A stretch of DNA of 64,000 nt, taken from positions 1 through 64,000 of the forward strand of contig CAJQUW010007429.1 of NCBI GenBank assembly GCA_907163375.1, in the 5' to 3' direction. Shown here in pieces: positions 1 to 9,952 of this stretch. The translations under genes were made by a program, and so were the position numbers. Source of the DNA: Prostheceraeus crozeri (lineage: Eukaryota; Platyhelminthes; Polycladida; Euryleptidae). Below the pieces are notes generated by a model, which saw only the letters and a program-made list of their open reading frames with translations, was not told the DNA's origin and did not search any database. The first letter of the stretch is position 1. Every line of letters begins with the position of its first letter.

Positions 1-801
1 GATGCATATAAAGAAAGACGTGAATTTAACAAAAAAAGTAAACAGACAGTAAATTGGTCATTGTCTCCATTATTCGGATATTTAGATTATGACAAAATAT
101 CATATCAATTAAAATTTAAATTAATAATTCATCGTACAGCAAATAATGAATTAATCTTTTTTGGTAAGACTGGAAAAAAAGCATATTTAAAAATTGATAG
201 ACTTGAATGGTGGATTAAGCATATTACTCCTAGTTTAGAGATTGAAACAGCTATTGCAAAAAGATTAAATACTAACAAACCAATTCCAGTAAATTTTCTA
301 AAGCGTACTGCTAGTTCAGTAACTTTTTCCGAACAAAGATTTAACTGGCATTTTACTAGAACTGCGAATACTCCAAGATATTTATTACTAACATTTCAAA
401 GAAATAATTCTCCAAGTTTTGATAAGAACAACAATATTTTTCATATTAATACAATTCGAAGTTTACAAGTTTCATTAAATCAAACCCGATATCCAATTGA
501 TCCATTAAGATTCGATGATACCAATAATCAATTTATGGAAGGATATGATTGTTATCGAAATCTTTGTACAGAATTTGGAGTTGAACCACAATTAACTCCT
601 GGAGATTGGAGACATTTATATCCAATTTTCTGTTTCGATTTAAGTGCACAATCTGAAGATATTATTAAAAATGGTTGTGATGTAACAATTAATATTGAAA
701 AGAAAGATTCCACAACTTCATTGATGGCTTATGGTTTATTGCTAGAAGATGTAAAATATTCTATTGAAATTCTTAATGGAAAGATGGTAAGGATAGGCTA
801 A
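1..801 (+). CDS. Polinton major capsid protein, C-terminal part
   Basis: The frame is open from the first base of the window, so the gene starts upstream. It matches the P2 capsid protein (15180-16436, minus) residue for residue over most of its length, for example the stretch around 'PLFGYLDYDKISYQLKFK' and 'RYPIDPLRFDDTNNQFMEGY'. The family is the double-jelly-roll hexon-like capsid of Polintons and adintoviruses. Family assignment rests on gene order (capsid, pVI-like, integrase, protease) and on that P2 match. It is followed by an intergenic spacer carrying mini-hairpins. Confidence 0.8.
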   Translation, partial: DAYKERREFNKKSKQTVNWSLSPLFGYLDYDKISYQLKFKLIIHRTANNELIFFGKTGKKAYLKIDRLEWWIKHITPSLEIETAIAKRLNTNKPIPVNFLKRTASSVTFSEQRFNWHFTRTANTPRYLLLTFQRNNSPSFDKNNNIFHINTIRSLQVSLNQTRYPIDPLRFDDTNNQFMEGYDCYRNLCTEFGVEPQLTPGDWRHLYPIFCFDLSAQSEDIIKNGCDVTINIEKKDSTTSLMAYGLLLEDVKYSIEILNGKMVRIG

Positions 802-1052
802 AGCCAGAGGAGCTTCGCTCCGATAAGTTAAAGCCCAAGACTTAGTCGATCGGTTAGTAACCTGAGGACCTTTGGTCCGATTAATTAATTTTTTTCATAA
901 CAAGAATAGATTAAAATTTTTGGTAACTTAAAATTTTTTGGTAACTTAAAATTTTTCATAACTAGAATAGATTAAAAAAATTCTTAACTTATAATTTATT
1001 CATAACTAGAATAGATTAAAATTTTTGATAACTTAAAATTTTTTTATTAAAA
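802..1052. repeat. Spacer with mini-hairpins and AT-rich repeats
   Basis: Two GC-rich perfect mini-hairpins lie just after the capsid stop: GGAGC-TTC-GCTCC at 809-821 and GGACC-TTT-GGTCC at 866-878. They are followed by a degenerate tandem array of about 45 bp per unit built on 'CATAACTAGAATAGATTAAAA' variants up to the next start codon. The equivalent P2 spacer (14812-15110) has the same components in reverse orientation with different copy numbers. The AT-rich array probably includes the promoter of the next gene; that is inference from position. Confidence 0.7.
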
Positions 1053-1592
1053 ATGTCGCAAGCGAAAAGTAATAATAATAAAACTGTTGAATTAAAATTA
1101 CGTAATATTGTTGACAAAAATACCCCTAAAACTATTACGATTAACAAAAAAAAGTATTACATAAGTAAACCAATGATAGAGAATATTCAATTACAAGAAG
1201 AAAAGAATGGCGGGATTCTCCCATTAATTCCACTAATAATAGGAGGCATAGCTGCAGCAGGAAGTGTTGCAGGTGGGACAGCTGGTATTGTCCAAGCAGT
1301 AAATAAAAATAAATCAGAGAAGGCAGCATTAGAAGAACAAAAACGTCATAACAGAGAGTTAGAGAAAGTTGCTAGGGGTGAAGGGACATCGGTTCATGGG
1401 TCAACGGAGATGTCTTCCAGGGCTTCGCCCGAAGGAAAAGGAGTAGTAGATAATTTTATTAGTAAATTAAAATTAGTTGATGAAGGAAAACGAGTTCTTA
1501 AAAATATTCTCCACAATGTTGATGATTTAATTGAAATTAAAGAAACTAAAGATGGTTCTGGAATATATCTAAGTCCTAGTATGGTAAGGTAA
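1053..1592 (+). CDS. pVI-like small membrane-active virion protein (P1)
   Basis: 179 residues. A basic N-terminus is followed by a glycine/alanine-rich hydrophobic stretch at about residues 52-80 ('NGGILPLIPLIIGGI' then an AAGS/GGTAG run), a charged helix and an acidic tail. Small proteins with one such hydrophobic amphipathic region, next to the capsid gene, are typical of Polintons and are compared with adenovirus protein VI. P1 carries an in-frame GC-rich insert at about residues 110-128 (containing GGGCTTCGCCC-type palindromes) that the P2 copy lacks. The start is chosen at ATG after the AT-rich leader because the P2 copy has the same first residues. Confidence 0.55.
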   Translation: MSQAKSNNNKTVELKLRNIVDKNTPKTITINKKKYYISKPMIENIQLQEEKNGGILPLIPLIIGGIAAAGSVAGGTAGIVQAVNKNKSEKAALEEQKRHNRELEKVARGEGTSVHGSTEMSSRASPEGKGVVDNFISKLKLVDEGKRVLKNILHNVDDLIEIKETKDGSGIYLSPSMVR

Positions 1593-1667
1593 TAACCTCA
1601 GAACCTTTGCTCCATAAGGTAAAACATTCATTTTATTTTATCTTTTAAATTTTTTTTATCTTTTAAA

Positions 1668-3008
1668 ATGAATTCTAAAAATTCCGAAAATTTAATTAAA
1701 TTAAAAATTTCTAATTTAGATTTATTGAATTATCTATTAAACAAAAATAAAAACTCAAATTGTAAAATTTATGAAGGTAACGACGACAAACAAAGTTTGG
1801 CTACTACCTACGGTGGTGATATACAAAAAACATTAGAAAACTTTCCTGGATTTATTTGGAGTAAATATTCGAAAGAAAAACATCTTCCTGGTCATTCATA
1901 TACTGGGCCAGGAACTCGATTAGATATAAGACTAGATGAGAATAATAATCCGAAACCAGGTGAAGAACCAATAAATAGAGTAGATGCCGCCGCTTACAGG
2001 CATGATTTAGCTTATCGAAATCATGATCTAAGTTCTCGTCATGCAGCTGATAAGAAGATGATTCAAGAATTAGATAGTATTCAGAATCCTACATTTAGAG
2101 AAAAAATTGAAAGAATGTTTGTTAAGAAAGCTTTACAAGCTAAAATATTATTCGGTCAGGGTTTAAATGAAAATCATAATTCAGACGTTTATGCATCTGA
2201 AATTCATAAAGAATATAGAAAGCCTAAATATTTATTAAAAGTAAAAGTATTTAATAAAGATGATATTTGGAGTGCTGATCTTATTCATATGCCGAATGAA
2301 AGGGACCGAACCGAAGGTTCTAAGACAAAGTCTGACTACAAATACGCATTGACAGTTATAGATTTATATACACGATACGCTTGGGTAAAACCTTTAAAAA
2401 ATAAAAGTGGTCTATCAGTTAAATATGCGTTTGAAGAAATCTTTAAAGAAAGTAATAGAAAGCCAAAAAAATTGTTTGTTGATAAAGGGTCGGAATTTTA
2501 TAACCGAAACGTTCAGCCACTATTTGAAACTGTTTATTCAACTGAAAACGCAGGAAAAGCTATAGTGATAGAAAGATTCAATCGGACGTTAAAAAATAAA
2601 ATTTTCAAGAAATTTACTCAGCAAGGAAATCAGAACTGGTTAAAAATATTACCAGGAATTGTAGAGCAGTACAATAATAAAGTTCATTCAGGTATTGAAG
2701 AAACCCCAAAGAATGCTTCTGACGACCCTGATTTGATACGAAAGAAAATATTCGAGAATAATAATTCGAATGAGAGTAATCCGAATTTGCAGAAACTTAA
2801 GCCGAAATTTAAAATTGGAGATAGAGTTAGAATATTTAAATATAAGAACAAATTTGAAAAAGGCTTTGTTGGCTATTGGACTAAAGAAATATTTGAAGTT
2901 TGCAAAATAAATCAAACTTATCCGATTACTTATGAAATTAAAGATTTAGATAATGAGGATATCAGTGGCCGTTTTTATCAAAATGAATTACAGAAAACAG
3001 AGCTTTAA
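1668..3008 (+). CDS. PLA2-like domain fused to retroviral-type integrase (P1)
   Basis: 446 residues, open throughout. Residues about 60-150 resemble the parvovirus/Polinton phospholipase A2 domain: a calcium-loop-like 'YTGPGTRLD' and the catalytic helix 'RVDAAAYRHDLAYRNHD' with the HD pair. Residues about 190-360 are a DDE integrase core with D in 'IWSADLIHM', D in 'LFVDKGSEFYN' and E in 'VIERFNRTLKN'. The C-terminal part ('KIGDRVRIFKYKNKFEKG' onward) matches the SH3-like tail of Polinton integrases; no chromodomain is present. The usual N-terminal zinc-binding domain of integrases is not seen. An in-frame hairpin insert at about 2300-2335 is absent from the P2 copy. In P2 the fused architecture is the same, so the fusion is a family trait. 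Confidence 0.85.
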   Translation: MNSKNSENLIKLKISNLDLLNYLLNKNKNSNCKIYEGNDDKQSLATTYGGDIQKTLENFPGFIWSKYSKEKHLPGHSYTGPGTRLDIRLDENNNPKPGEEPINRVDAAAYRHDLAYRNHDLSSRHAADKKMIQELDSIQNPTFREKIERMFVKKALQAKILFGQGLNENHNSDVYASEIHKEYRKPKYLLKVKVFNKDDIWSADLIHMPNERDRTEGSKTKSDYKYALTVIDLYTRYAWVKPLKNKSGLSVKYAFEEIFKESNRKPKKLFVDKGSEFYNRNVQPLFETVYSTENAGKAIVIERFNRTLKNKIFKKFTQQGNQNWLKILPGIVEQYNNKVHSGIEETPKNASDDPDLIRKKIFENNNSNESNPNLQKLKPKFKIGDRVRIFKYKNKFEKGFVGYWTKEIFEVCKINQTYPITYEIKDLDNEDISGRFYQNELQKTEL

Positions 3009-3042
3009 CCTTTAGGTGGCGCTTTAGCTAGCTTCGCTTGAG

Positions 3043-3504
3043 TTATAGATTGTTTAACTCTAACATAATATCTAGAAATGGTACTCCTTTTTGTAATTTG
3101 TACAAAACGTATAAACATAATTGTCCACAATAGGTAGTGCCTGGTGTTTGAATTTGAAACGTATTGTATGTTCCCGTTCCAAGTAATTCTTTTACTTCAT
3201 TTGTAGGGGGCAAACCGTATGAGTCAAAATAATAATTATCTCCGTTTTTACTAAAGATACCTGCTGACCAATGTACGCCGTTTTGGTCTGAAGTGTGAAG
3301 ATTCGTTATGAAATTTACAGTTATTGATGGAACTTTGTTCCGGGAACTGAAGGTTCCTAATGGCCTATTTTTTAGGAATTGTAATTCGTTTCTCATTAGA
3401 ACATGAAAATTCTTTATTCCTAATTCATTTGCGATTTTCTTTAGGTCGAAATTTGTCGTAGTTTGCGTTCCATATAATTTAAAAAACTCATTTATGTTGC
3501 TCAT
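3043..3504 (-). CDS. Adenain-like cysteine protease (P1)
   Basis: 153 residues, convergent with the integrase gene. It shows the adenain (C5/C48, ULP1-like) triad pattern: histidine in 'GVHWSAG', an acidic residue in 'YYFDSYGLPP', and cysteine in 'TTYCGQLCLYVLYKL'. Such proteases mature capsid proteins in adenoviruses and Polintons. Relative to P2, an extra in-frame segment with two mini-hairpins (GGAAC-TTT-GTTCC at 3329-3341 and a neighbour) is present. The start is the ATG right after a T/A-rich leader, identical in P2. Confidence 0.85.
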   Translation of the reverse strand: MSNINEFFKLYGTQTTTNFDLKKIANELGIKNFHVLMRNELQFLKNRPLGTFSSRNKVPSITVNFITNLHTSDQNGVHWSAGIFSKNGDNYYFDSYGLPPTNEVKELLGTGTYNTFQIQTPGTTYCGQLCLYVLYKLQKGVPFLDIMLELNNL

Positions 3505-3677
3505 TTTATAATAAAAAAAATTCTTAAGGGACCCCTAGAAGTCAGAAGGAGGGGGGGGGTATTGATTTAAAACTGGTCTCTAATGATGTCTTTCTTTACT
3601 ACTTATTCGATTTTGAAATTATTTAATTTAATCTAAATTTAAACGTTACATTGTTGCATTGTGTTAGTGTTTTACTA

Positions 3678-3837
3678 CATAGAGTTGGTGTTTCGCTCAT
3701 CTTTTAACAATAGTAATTCATTACTCATCAATATGTGAAAATTCTTTTCTCCCAATTGCTTAGCAATCTCATTTAAATCGAAATTTAATGTGGTTTTGTT
3801 TGCTGTATATTTTTTGGAAGTCTCTGATGTTTCTCAT
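3678..3837 (-). pseudogene. Partial duplicate of protease N-terminus (P1)
   Basis: A short stretch read on the minus strand begins with residues like 'MRNIRDFQKIYSKQN' and contains 'NEIAKQLG' and 'KNFHILMSNELLL'. These align with the start of the intact protease ('MSNINEFFKLYGTQTT', 'KKIANELG', 'KNFHVLMRNELQFL'). The catalytic region is missing. P2 carries the same partial copy at 12094-12280, so the duplication predates the split of the two copies. Confidence 0.6.
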
Positions 3838-3969
3838 TTTTATAGAAGATACAATATTTCTATTATATTCCCGTAAATGAGAAATTAAAAACAACACATG
3901 GATATTTCAATTTGGTTACAACCACTTTGCATACATTCAATTTGGATACATTGAAATACATGTAAATTT

Positions 3970-4470
3970 GTCCACGCGAGGACAAGGTTTCATTGGATGA
4001 GAGAAAAATGACGTCATATAACAACATAATGAAAATAATTGAAAACAGGAAATAACATTGCATTTAAAACAGGAAATAACATTGCATTTAAAACAGGAAA
4101 TAACATTGCATTTAAAACAGGAAATAACATTGCATTTAAAACAGGAAATAACATTGCATATAACAACATAATGAAAATGATTGAAAACAGGAAATAACAT
4201 TGCATTTAAAACAGGAAATAACATTGCATATAAGATACAAATTTTCTAAACAATAAGATTTCTGTCCACGCGAGGACAAGGTTTCATTGGATGAAACACT
4301 CTATTGTATTTACATGTGCAAGAGGAAATAACATTGCATTTAAAACAGGAAATAACATTGCATATAAGATACAAATTTTCTAAACAATAAGATTTCTGTC
4401 CACGCGAGGACAAGGTTTCATTGGATGAAACACTCTATTGTATTTACATGTGCAAGAGGAAATAACATTG
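3970..4470 (+). repeat. 24-bp tandem array and CCACGCGAGGAC boxes (P1)
   Basis: About seven units of a 24-bp repeat (core AACAGGAAATAACATTGCAT) run from about 4040 to 4230, with more units near 4320-4345 and 4455-4480. Between them, the box 'GTCCACGCGAGGACAAGG' followed by TTTCATTGGATGA occurs three times (about 3973, 4264, 4397). The same two components occur in inverse orientation in P2 (11690-11960). Apparent ORFs here are periodic artefacts of the repeat. The location between protease and accessory ORF suggests a control or replication region; this is inference. Confidence 0.85.
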
Positions 4471-4919
4471 CATTTAAAACAGAGGGGTTTAAAGAATGAT
4501 AAATTTTCTTCACAGCGCGTCATTTGATTAGTTGAATGGCGCAGTATTTTAGCTGAATGACGCACCATTATTCAAGAGAATATAATAGTCTAACATTGAA
4601 AATAAAGTGTCTTGCGGCCGTATCGCAATAACAATAGCGGAGTTTAACATCCAAATTCCATTGAATATGTCAGCGCAGTATTGTCGCTAAAAGACGCACC
4701 ATTGTTTGACAGAAGAATGGAATCATTTGGAATGTCACATAATTGCTTTACACAATGAAAATTATAATCCTTTTGTAGTCAATCTTCCGATAACGTTAGG
4801 TCGTGATTTTAAAAATACAATATAAACGGACACCCTACAAAGCGTAGGAAATTTGTCTGCTAATTTTACCTAATTGAAATGAAACTTCGGTAACTGATCT
4901 CATTTTGCTTCAAGAGACT

Positions 4920-5234
4920 TTAAAAATAAGACTTGTCATTATCACAAACAGAGAGCAGATAGTGCTTACCGATAAAAATTTTACACATAACACTGAGTGA
5001 ATTGTTTCTTTTTTCATGCAACAAGAATTTGTGTAAGTTTACAATTGTATTATTGACTCCACCATTTGGCTCTATGAAATCACTCAAAGAATCTGTAAAT
5101 TCATGCCTCTCCAATTCCTCCCGTAATTTTTTCATCCTCCCTGGCAACGATTGTTTTCTTCTTTCTTCAAATTGATCTTGTCTCATTTTGAGAAATATAT
5201 GACGAGAGCGTTTTAACACAACCTTCACTGGCAA
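4920..5234 (-). CDS. Accessory protein of unknown function (P1)
   Basis: 104 residues. The frame contains 'DFIEPNGGVNNTIVNLHKF' and 'RNNSLSVMCKIFIGKHYLL', which recur almost unchanged in P2 (11035-11355). Conservation of the protein between two copies argues that it is or was a real gene. The N-terminal half is basic ('RKQSLPGRMKKLREELERHE'). No known domain recognised. It lies subterminally, a common place for accessory genes in Polintons. Confidence 0.45.
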   Translation of the reverse strand: MPVKVVLKRSRHIFLKMRQDQFEERRKQSLPGRMKKLREELERHEFTDSLSDFIEPNGGVNNTIVNLHKFLLHEKRNNSLSVMCKIFIGKHYLLSVCDNDKSYF

Positions 5235-5570
5235 GAAACACTGTTAAATTAAATAAGTCTTCAGCACAATTGTTTGAAATAGCCATATCGATTATTGTTG
5301 TTGTGTATTGTTACACGGCATTGCAGCCGGAGTAGGATTTGCTGGTTATATATTTCACGTCTTACAAATGTCTAAGTGGGTGTAGCAGCTGTTTGTTCTT
5401 TCATACATTGTTTCCTTTCAAATGTTTGAGTTACAGGACACAGCTCCTTACACTGAAATGCATTTCATTCATAAATGCGAGAAAAGCAGATGTTCTCTAC
5501 AATTGAATGACAATTGTAAAAGTACTTAAACTTATTGTTAAGAATATGTCAATTCCTTCAAATATTTTTA
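5235..5570. other. Subterminal noncoding stretch of P1
   Basis: No gene supported. The sequence matches P2 10541-10870 in reverse, including a segment at about 5524-5560 that resembles the membrane-protein gene of P2 (see the entry at 10552). Confidence 0.5.
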
Positions 5571-6103
5571 GTCACATGATATATTTTAAAAACCTGAAAG
5601 ATGGATAAAATTCATGAATTTGAAATTCTCAACTTTTATGATTTTCGGTGTCCTGGAACGGTCATGATTTAAGCAATGAAAAATGTCATAATCACAAATT
5701 TGAGATTCTTAAATTTTATGATTTTCGGTGTCCTGGAACGGTCATGATTTTGGGGGTGAAAATCGAACCGAAGGTTCTAGGGCTTCGCCCGATTGTAATT
5801 CTCAAATTTGAGATTTTGAAAAATTTGAAAAATTGGGTATTTTTAAAAACACCCAAATCGGAGCGAAGCTCCTCTGGCTTTAGCCGATTTATGAATTTAG
5901 GTCTTCATAACCTGAAAAAGGGTTCAAATTCATGAATTTATGTTGTTTTTAAAAATACCATTTTTTGAAAAAATGGTACTTTTTGAATAGACTAAATTCA
6001 TGAATTTAGGTCTTTAAAACCTGAAAAAGGGACTAAATTCATAAATTTATGTCGTTTTTAAAAGTACTAATTTTTTTGATTTTATGGTGTCCTGGAACGG
6101 TCT
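5570..6103. repeat. Terminal-repeat-derived sequence of P1
   Basis: Contains several copies of a roughly 80-bp unit with 'TGTCCTGGAACGGTCATGAT' and the 'TCACATGATATATTTTAAAA' motif that marks the inner TIR border in P2 (27121 onward). Mini-hairpins GAACC-GAA-GGTTC (5765-5777) and GGGC-TTC-GCCC (5780-5790) and a GGAGCGAAGCTCC copy near 5860 are embedded. The last recognisable unit ends at about 6103; the GTGTGACATCCGG tip of P2 is not present. Confidence 0.75.
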
Positions 6104-6859
6104 TTTGTCCATTACTTATGGTTTCCTTGAATTTTGAATTTTTTTGCAATGCAGTTGCCCTTGAACACAGTTCCCCGTGAGGAGCGTGAGTACCAGGTGA
6201 AACCGTTTTGGGCAGAAGTCATTAACTTTCTTTGATAATCTTCGGGGGACTTACCTTTCTTAATGCATGTTTATCTGAGTGAACGATCTAGCAATTTATC
6301 TCGACCGATTATCGATGAAGTATGGCGATAATGCATCCCAATCAGCAATAACCGAGAACTAGCATGTATAAAAATGGCTCACGTCACTCAAAAAATTGAT
6401 CAATGCAAGGTTGCTCTGAAGATAAAGCTGTATACGATCAAAGCTGATGAGAAAAGAGATCTTCGAATAGAATCCGTGTAAGACAGCGACTTCCTTTCTT
6501 TTGACTTCTTTGATATTCTTAACAACTTCCTCATTTCGCAACGCGTTCCAAAGTTGAATAACTTAATTTATCAGAAAGGTTTGGAATAGTTTCTTTGTCT
6601 TAAATCTCGCAACCAAATTAATTGAAGAGGTTAAGTGAACATGACAATGACACGACTTTCTCATAATCCTGAAAAATAAATATTCTCGAAAAAATTTATT
6701 CTATTTATTCATGTTCATCAATTTTGAAGTTGTATAAACTTTTACCAAGTCATCAGAAAAATCACACAAAATTTCAAGTGGATAAGAGCGCCTCACACGG
6801 TTGTTACCATTGAAAGCAGATTTCTTGTTAAATCATTCATATCTTAGTGATAAATTCCT
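6104..6859. other. Unassigned DNA
   Basis: I see no gene, known repeat or RNA in this stretch. Short open frames here have no protein-like features. Confidence 0.6.
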
Positions 6860-7135
6860 TCCCTGTAGCTGCTGTAGCTTTCCGTGTAGCTGCAACCAGC
6901 ACCTGGAATGACCTACCAACAAGCTTGAAAGCTGGTCTGTCAGTGGTCACCTTCAAGAGAGGCCTAAATGCTGAACTGCTGCTAAGAGCCTTATCCTAAC
7001 CATTCCTGAAAGTTGCACTGTAGATAGTTTCAGACATATTAATGTCTTTATTGTAAAGTGCCATTGAAGTCCGATCGGACAAAAATGTTACTTAAATCTG
7101 TCTCGTTCAATAAATGAATAATAAATAAATCACCT
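6860..7135 (+). mobile_element. 3' end of a Jockey/CR1-like LINE
   Basis: Translation gives the typical last residues of non-LTR ORF2 proteins: 'AFRVAATSTWNDLPTSLKAG' then 'VTFKRGLNAELL'. A short 3' untranslated part ends in an A-rich microsatellite-like tail (AATGAATAATAAATAAAT) at about 7130. Only this 3' remnant is present, as expected for 5'-truncated LINE copies. Confidence 0.7.
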
Positions 7136-7441
7136 GGTTTCCTTAGGTAGCATCTGCCGGGATTTATTCATGCTTATAGTGAAACCCATGTCCAATAAAC
7201 AATTGATTACATCAGTAAAGCGAGAATTTGGATAATCTTTATACACCGGTTCAATTGCCGTCAGAGTATTCTTATGTTGGATCGCCATTTTCCTCATGAA
7301 TGCGCCGAAAAGATATGGTTCAATGACCGAACACTGTGGCACACACGATGCAGTTCTGATCGCTGTACCACGATGCCTGTTAACCGTGACCTGTAGACTT
7401 CGATCACTCAAATATGACTTGAGCCTACGTAGGCTATACAA
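7130..7441 (-). pseudogene. LINE reverse transcriptase fragment (R1/Jockey-like)
   Basis: The minus-strand frame reads 'LRRLKSYLSDRSLQVTVNRH' and 'ASCVPQCSVIEPYLFGAF', which corresponds to the RT palm region 'SYLS(D/N)R...GVPQGSVLGPLLF' of arthropod and mollusc LINEs. The diagnostic PQG motif reads PQC here. Residues downstream ('AVEPVYKDYPNSRF..') fit the same family only weakly. A short dead fragment, in opposite orientation to the LINE tail next to it. Confidence 0.6.
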
Positions 7442-7551
7442 ATATACAAGGCGTACATACTTAAACTATATTCCTTAGTGAAAGAGAATATCAGTCTGAG
7501 TAAAAAAATAATAAAAGGTACCATGAAAGTCTTGTAATATTGCAATAACAA

Positions 7552-7957
7552 TATAACGGACTTAAGACATTGCCTTCAGCTGGACGCTGAATTTCTTAAT
7601 GCTTGTTTTTATAAATCAACATTTTTATCCCTGTTCAAATGTTTGTACGTCTCTTAGTTACCAGACAACGAAAAGGTTTTGATTTGTTGGGTCTATCAGG
7701 ATCCTAGAATTTCATGTAAATAGACATTGTACATATTGTGCTATTTAAAGCTGGAAACGGTGAGTTTTAGACATATTTGTAACTCCCTATGATGAGAAAT
7801 TTTATTGATGATAAAATGTAGATGATTAAAATGTAGCGTGAAATGATTAGTCTTGTATTTTTTATTGCAGTTTTCACGTTGCAGCTAAGAAATACAATTC
7901 TAGTGCATCAGTTGAGGTGTTTTCAACTTAATAGCGCAAATTGGACGTATGCCGTCA
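7552..7957 (+). repeat. 5' LTR of BEL-1
   Basis: About 406 bp that align closely with the LTR at 56176-56588 (shared start 'TAACGGACTTAAGACATTGC' and shared end '..GGACGTA-GCCGTCATA'). The pair is clearly the same LTR family. No primer-binding site was identified with certainty after it. Confidence 0.85.
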
Positions 7958-7959
7958 TA

Positions 7960-8375
7960 GTGAAAACGTACCAGTGGAGCGTATTGGTGAAAGCACTAAT
8001 TTCAGTAGATCAATAGCCTTCGACAAATGGTGGAAATTTCCCAAATATTTATGTATCATTGGTTTGTGACTCGTGTCGAATGCTGCTAACATTGAATGGA
8101 AAATTTCCTGCGCATTGTGTTGTGTAAATTAGTGACATAATGGAATTAGGTGTATTTTGATATAAGTTAACCCTTCATAACTACGTTCCATTTGTAATAA
8201 CAATATAAATTTCTGTAGCACTAATTGATCATATATTGAGAAGTATTTTACTACGTAAGCAGTTAGATAAACATTCTTCCTATTTTGACTCATTTAATCA
8301 ATAGGTGTTGTATATAGTGTATCATTTCTTCTGACTTCACTTTCATGCTTTAGTTATATCACTTAAAGCTGAGAA
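7960..8375. other. BEL-1 untranslated leader
   Basis: Noncoding stretch between the LTR and the first gag-like frame. AT-rich; nothing else recognised. Confidence 0.5.
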
Positions 8376-9797
8376 CTCTGACATTGAAGTTGATGATATT
8401 GCTAGACGTAGTGAGAGAACTAGGAAATTGACTGCGAAAGGCGCGGAGTACCTTCAGTCGCAGATTGACAAGCATGTAAGGAGGTTTGATGATTTATATG
8501 CAAAATGGAAACAATGTGTTAAGGAATCTCGAACCAGATTGAAATTTGAGCTCTCAATTTATGAACAGGATCATTTACTCAGCCCACGATGCTTTCCTTC
8601 AGTGTTATGAGGAGATAAAATCAGGTAGGACACCTACCAGGGAAGAAGTGCAGTTAGTAGATAGTGTAACACAAATTACAAACGATGTACGAGAGGTTGC
8701 CTCCAAGAACATGACTGAGGTGTACAACAAAGAGTTGTCAAGACTGAATGTTCGAACTATCTTGAACAAAGAGCTAAATCCCTCCATTTTTGGCGATAGC
8801 GACACTGAGATGCTTGATTCCCGTTGTTGCAGATCATATTGTTCTGATAAGTTAAGATCAGTGAGTGCTGCATCACAGTCTCAGCGCAGTGAAGCGATGG
8901 CTGATTTGGCTGAGAGGAAAGCTCAGTTGGAAGCTCTACAAACTATTCATATCCAGCAACGTAAGCTTAAGGAGGAAGAAGAAAAACTATAGAGTTCGTG
9001 AAAGCATTAGAAAGGGTGAAGATAGCTGAAGCTCGACTCGGAGTACTAGAGGCAGAAACCAGTAATGACAGCAGAATCGATGTTTCACAGGATATCAAAC
9101 ATGTTCCAAATGACAACTTGAAACATATTTCGAACAACTTTACTTCTGATTTTGTTGAAGTTTTGAAAGAAACGATGTCGCTCAATAGATTGCCCGTTCC
9201 AGAACCACAGATTTTCTCTGGTGATCCTCTTCAGTTCTTTCAAATTCTTTCAAAGTCCTGATAGAATCTAAATGCATGACTCAATCTGAGAAACTCTTTT
9301 ATCTGAAAAGGTACACGTCGGGACCTGCTGCAAATGCTATTAAGGGTGCCTTTCTTCGTTTAGATGAAATGGCGTTTGATGATGCTATGAACAGATTGAC
9401 CTGTCGCTACGGCGATCAGTTTTTGATTCAGCGTGCGTATAGAGAGAGGATTGCGAATTGGCCGAGAGTGGGTGAGAAGGATGATAAGGCGCTGCTAGAC
9501 TTTTCTGATTTTCTCTCAGCTTGTAGCGATGCAATCCATCGAGTCAGCGGGTTAGAGATTTTAAACGATTGCGAAGAGAATCGAAAAACGCTAGCTAAGC
9601 TTTCTGAGTGGTTGAGATGTCGATGGCATAGAGTAGTCACATCGAATTTGAAAAATAAAAGGTGCTTTCCAAGTTTTAAAGAATTCGTAGACTTCCTTTC
9701 CAATGAATCAGATATCGTTAATAATCCGATATTCAAGACTGGCGCAATCACTGCATCTGTGGGACACAAACAAAGAAATATCAGTAGCCAAGTTAGT
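8376..9797 (+). pseudogene. BEL-1 gag region (fossil)
   Basis: Protein-like segments include a basic coiled-coil start ('QIDKHVRRFDDLYAKWK'), a helical middle part and a DUF1759/Pao-type gag domain ('FYLKRYTSGPAANAIKG', 'ALLDFSDFLSACSDAIHRV'). The gag domain is typical of BEL/Pao elements. Broken, a few breaks. The downstream zinc-knuckle part of the same gag lies at the far side of P3, beginning at 51635. Confidence 0.75.
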
Positions 9798-9952
9798 AGT
9801 AAGGAAGTGACAAATACCAGATAGCGCAAGATGGCCGCCATCGCTGACGTCCCCCCCTCCCCCTCCCCCCCTCTGGAACGACAGAGGTTGTGGTCTGTCG
9901 TGGTGTGCCGGCCAGGTTGGTTCACGTTCACAACATGTTCGCTGACTCCCCC
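9798..9952 (+). repeat. Outer tip of the left TIR of P3
   Basis: 155 bp matching, in inverse orientation, about 51478-51634. It includes 'GCGCAAGATGGCCGCCATCG' and C-rich runs. The left TIR resumes after the nested P2 at 27571. Confidence 0.85.
9947..9952. repeat. Target-site duplication of P2, left (TCCCCC)
   Basis: TCCCCC directly before the AGTAGTATAT start of P2; repeated at 27571-27576 directly after its end. Six base pairs is the standard Polinton duplication length. Confidence 0.9.

Larger units (their letters stand above)
1..6103 (+). mobile_element. Polinton fragment P1 (same family as P2)
   Basis: Fossil Polinton/Maverick copy cut by the window start. From left to right it holds the end of the major capsid gene, a pVI-like gene, a PLA2-integrase gene, an adenain-like protease gene on the other strand, a repeat-rich leader region, an accessory ORF and terminal-repeat-derived sequence. 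Every part has a counterpart in reverse order and orientation in P2 between about 10.1 and 15.9 kb, usually nearly identical in protein. The outermost hairpin tip seen in P2 is absent, so the right end is incomplete. Genes that remain look mostly open. Age: probably young, but older-looking than P2 because the terminus is lost. Confidence 0.9.

Noticed and set aside
4014-4224. Repetitive frames encoding strings like MQCYFLF, in two or three frames
   Set aside because: They are the translation of the 24-bp tandem array; the period is a multiple of three so all frames stay open by chance. The same happens at 11690-11917.
4040-4230. Evenly spaced repeats that could suggest a CRISPR array
   Set aside because: Units are contiguous 24-bp tandems without unique spacers, in an animal mobile element.
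7296-7478. Plus-strand ORF over the LINE fragment
   Set aside because: Antisense shadow of the reverse-transcriptase fragment on the minus strand.
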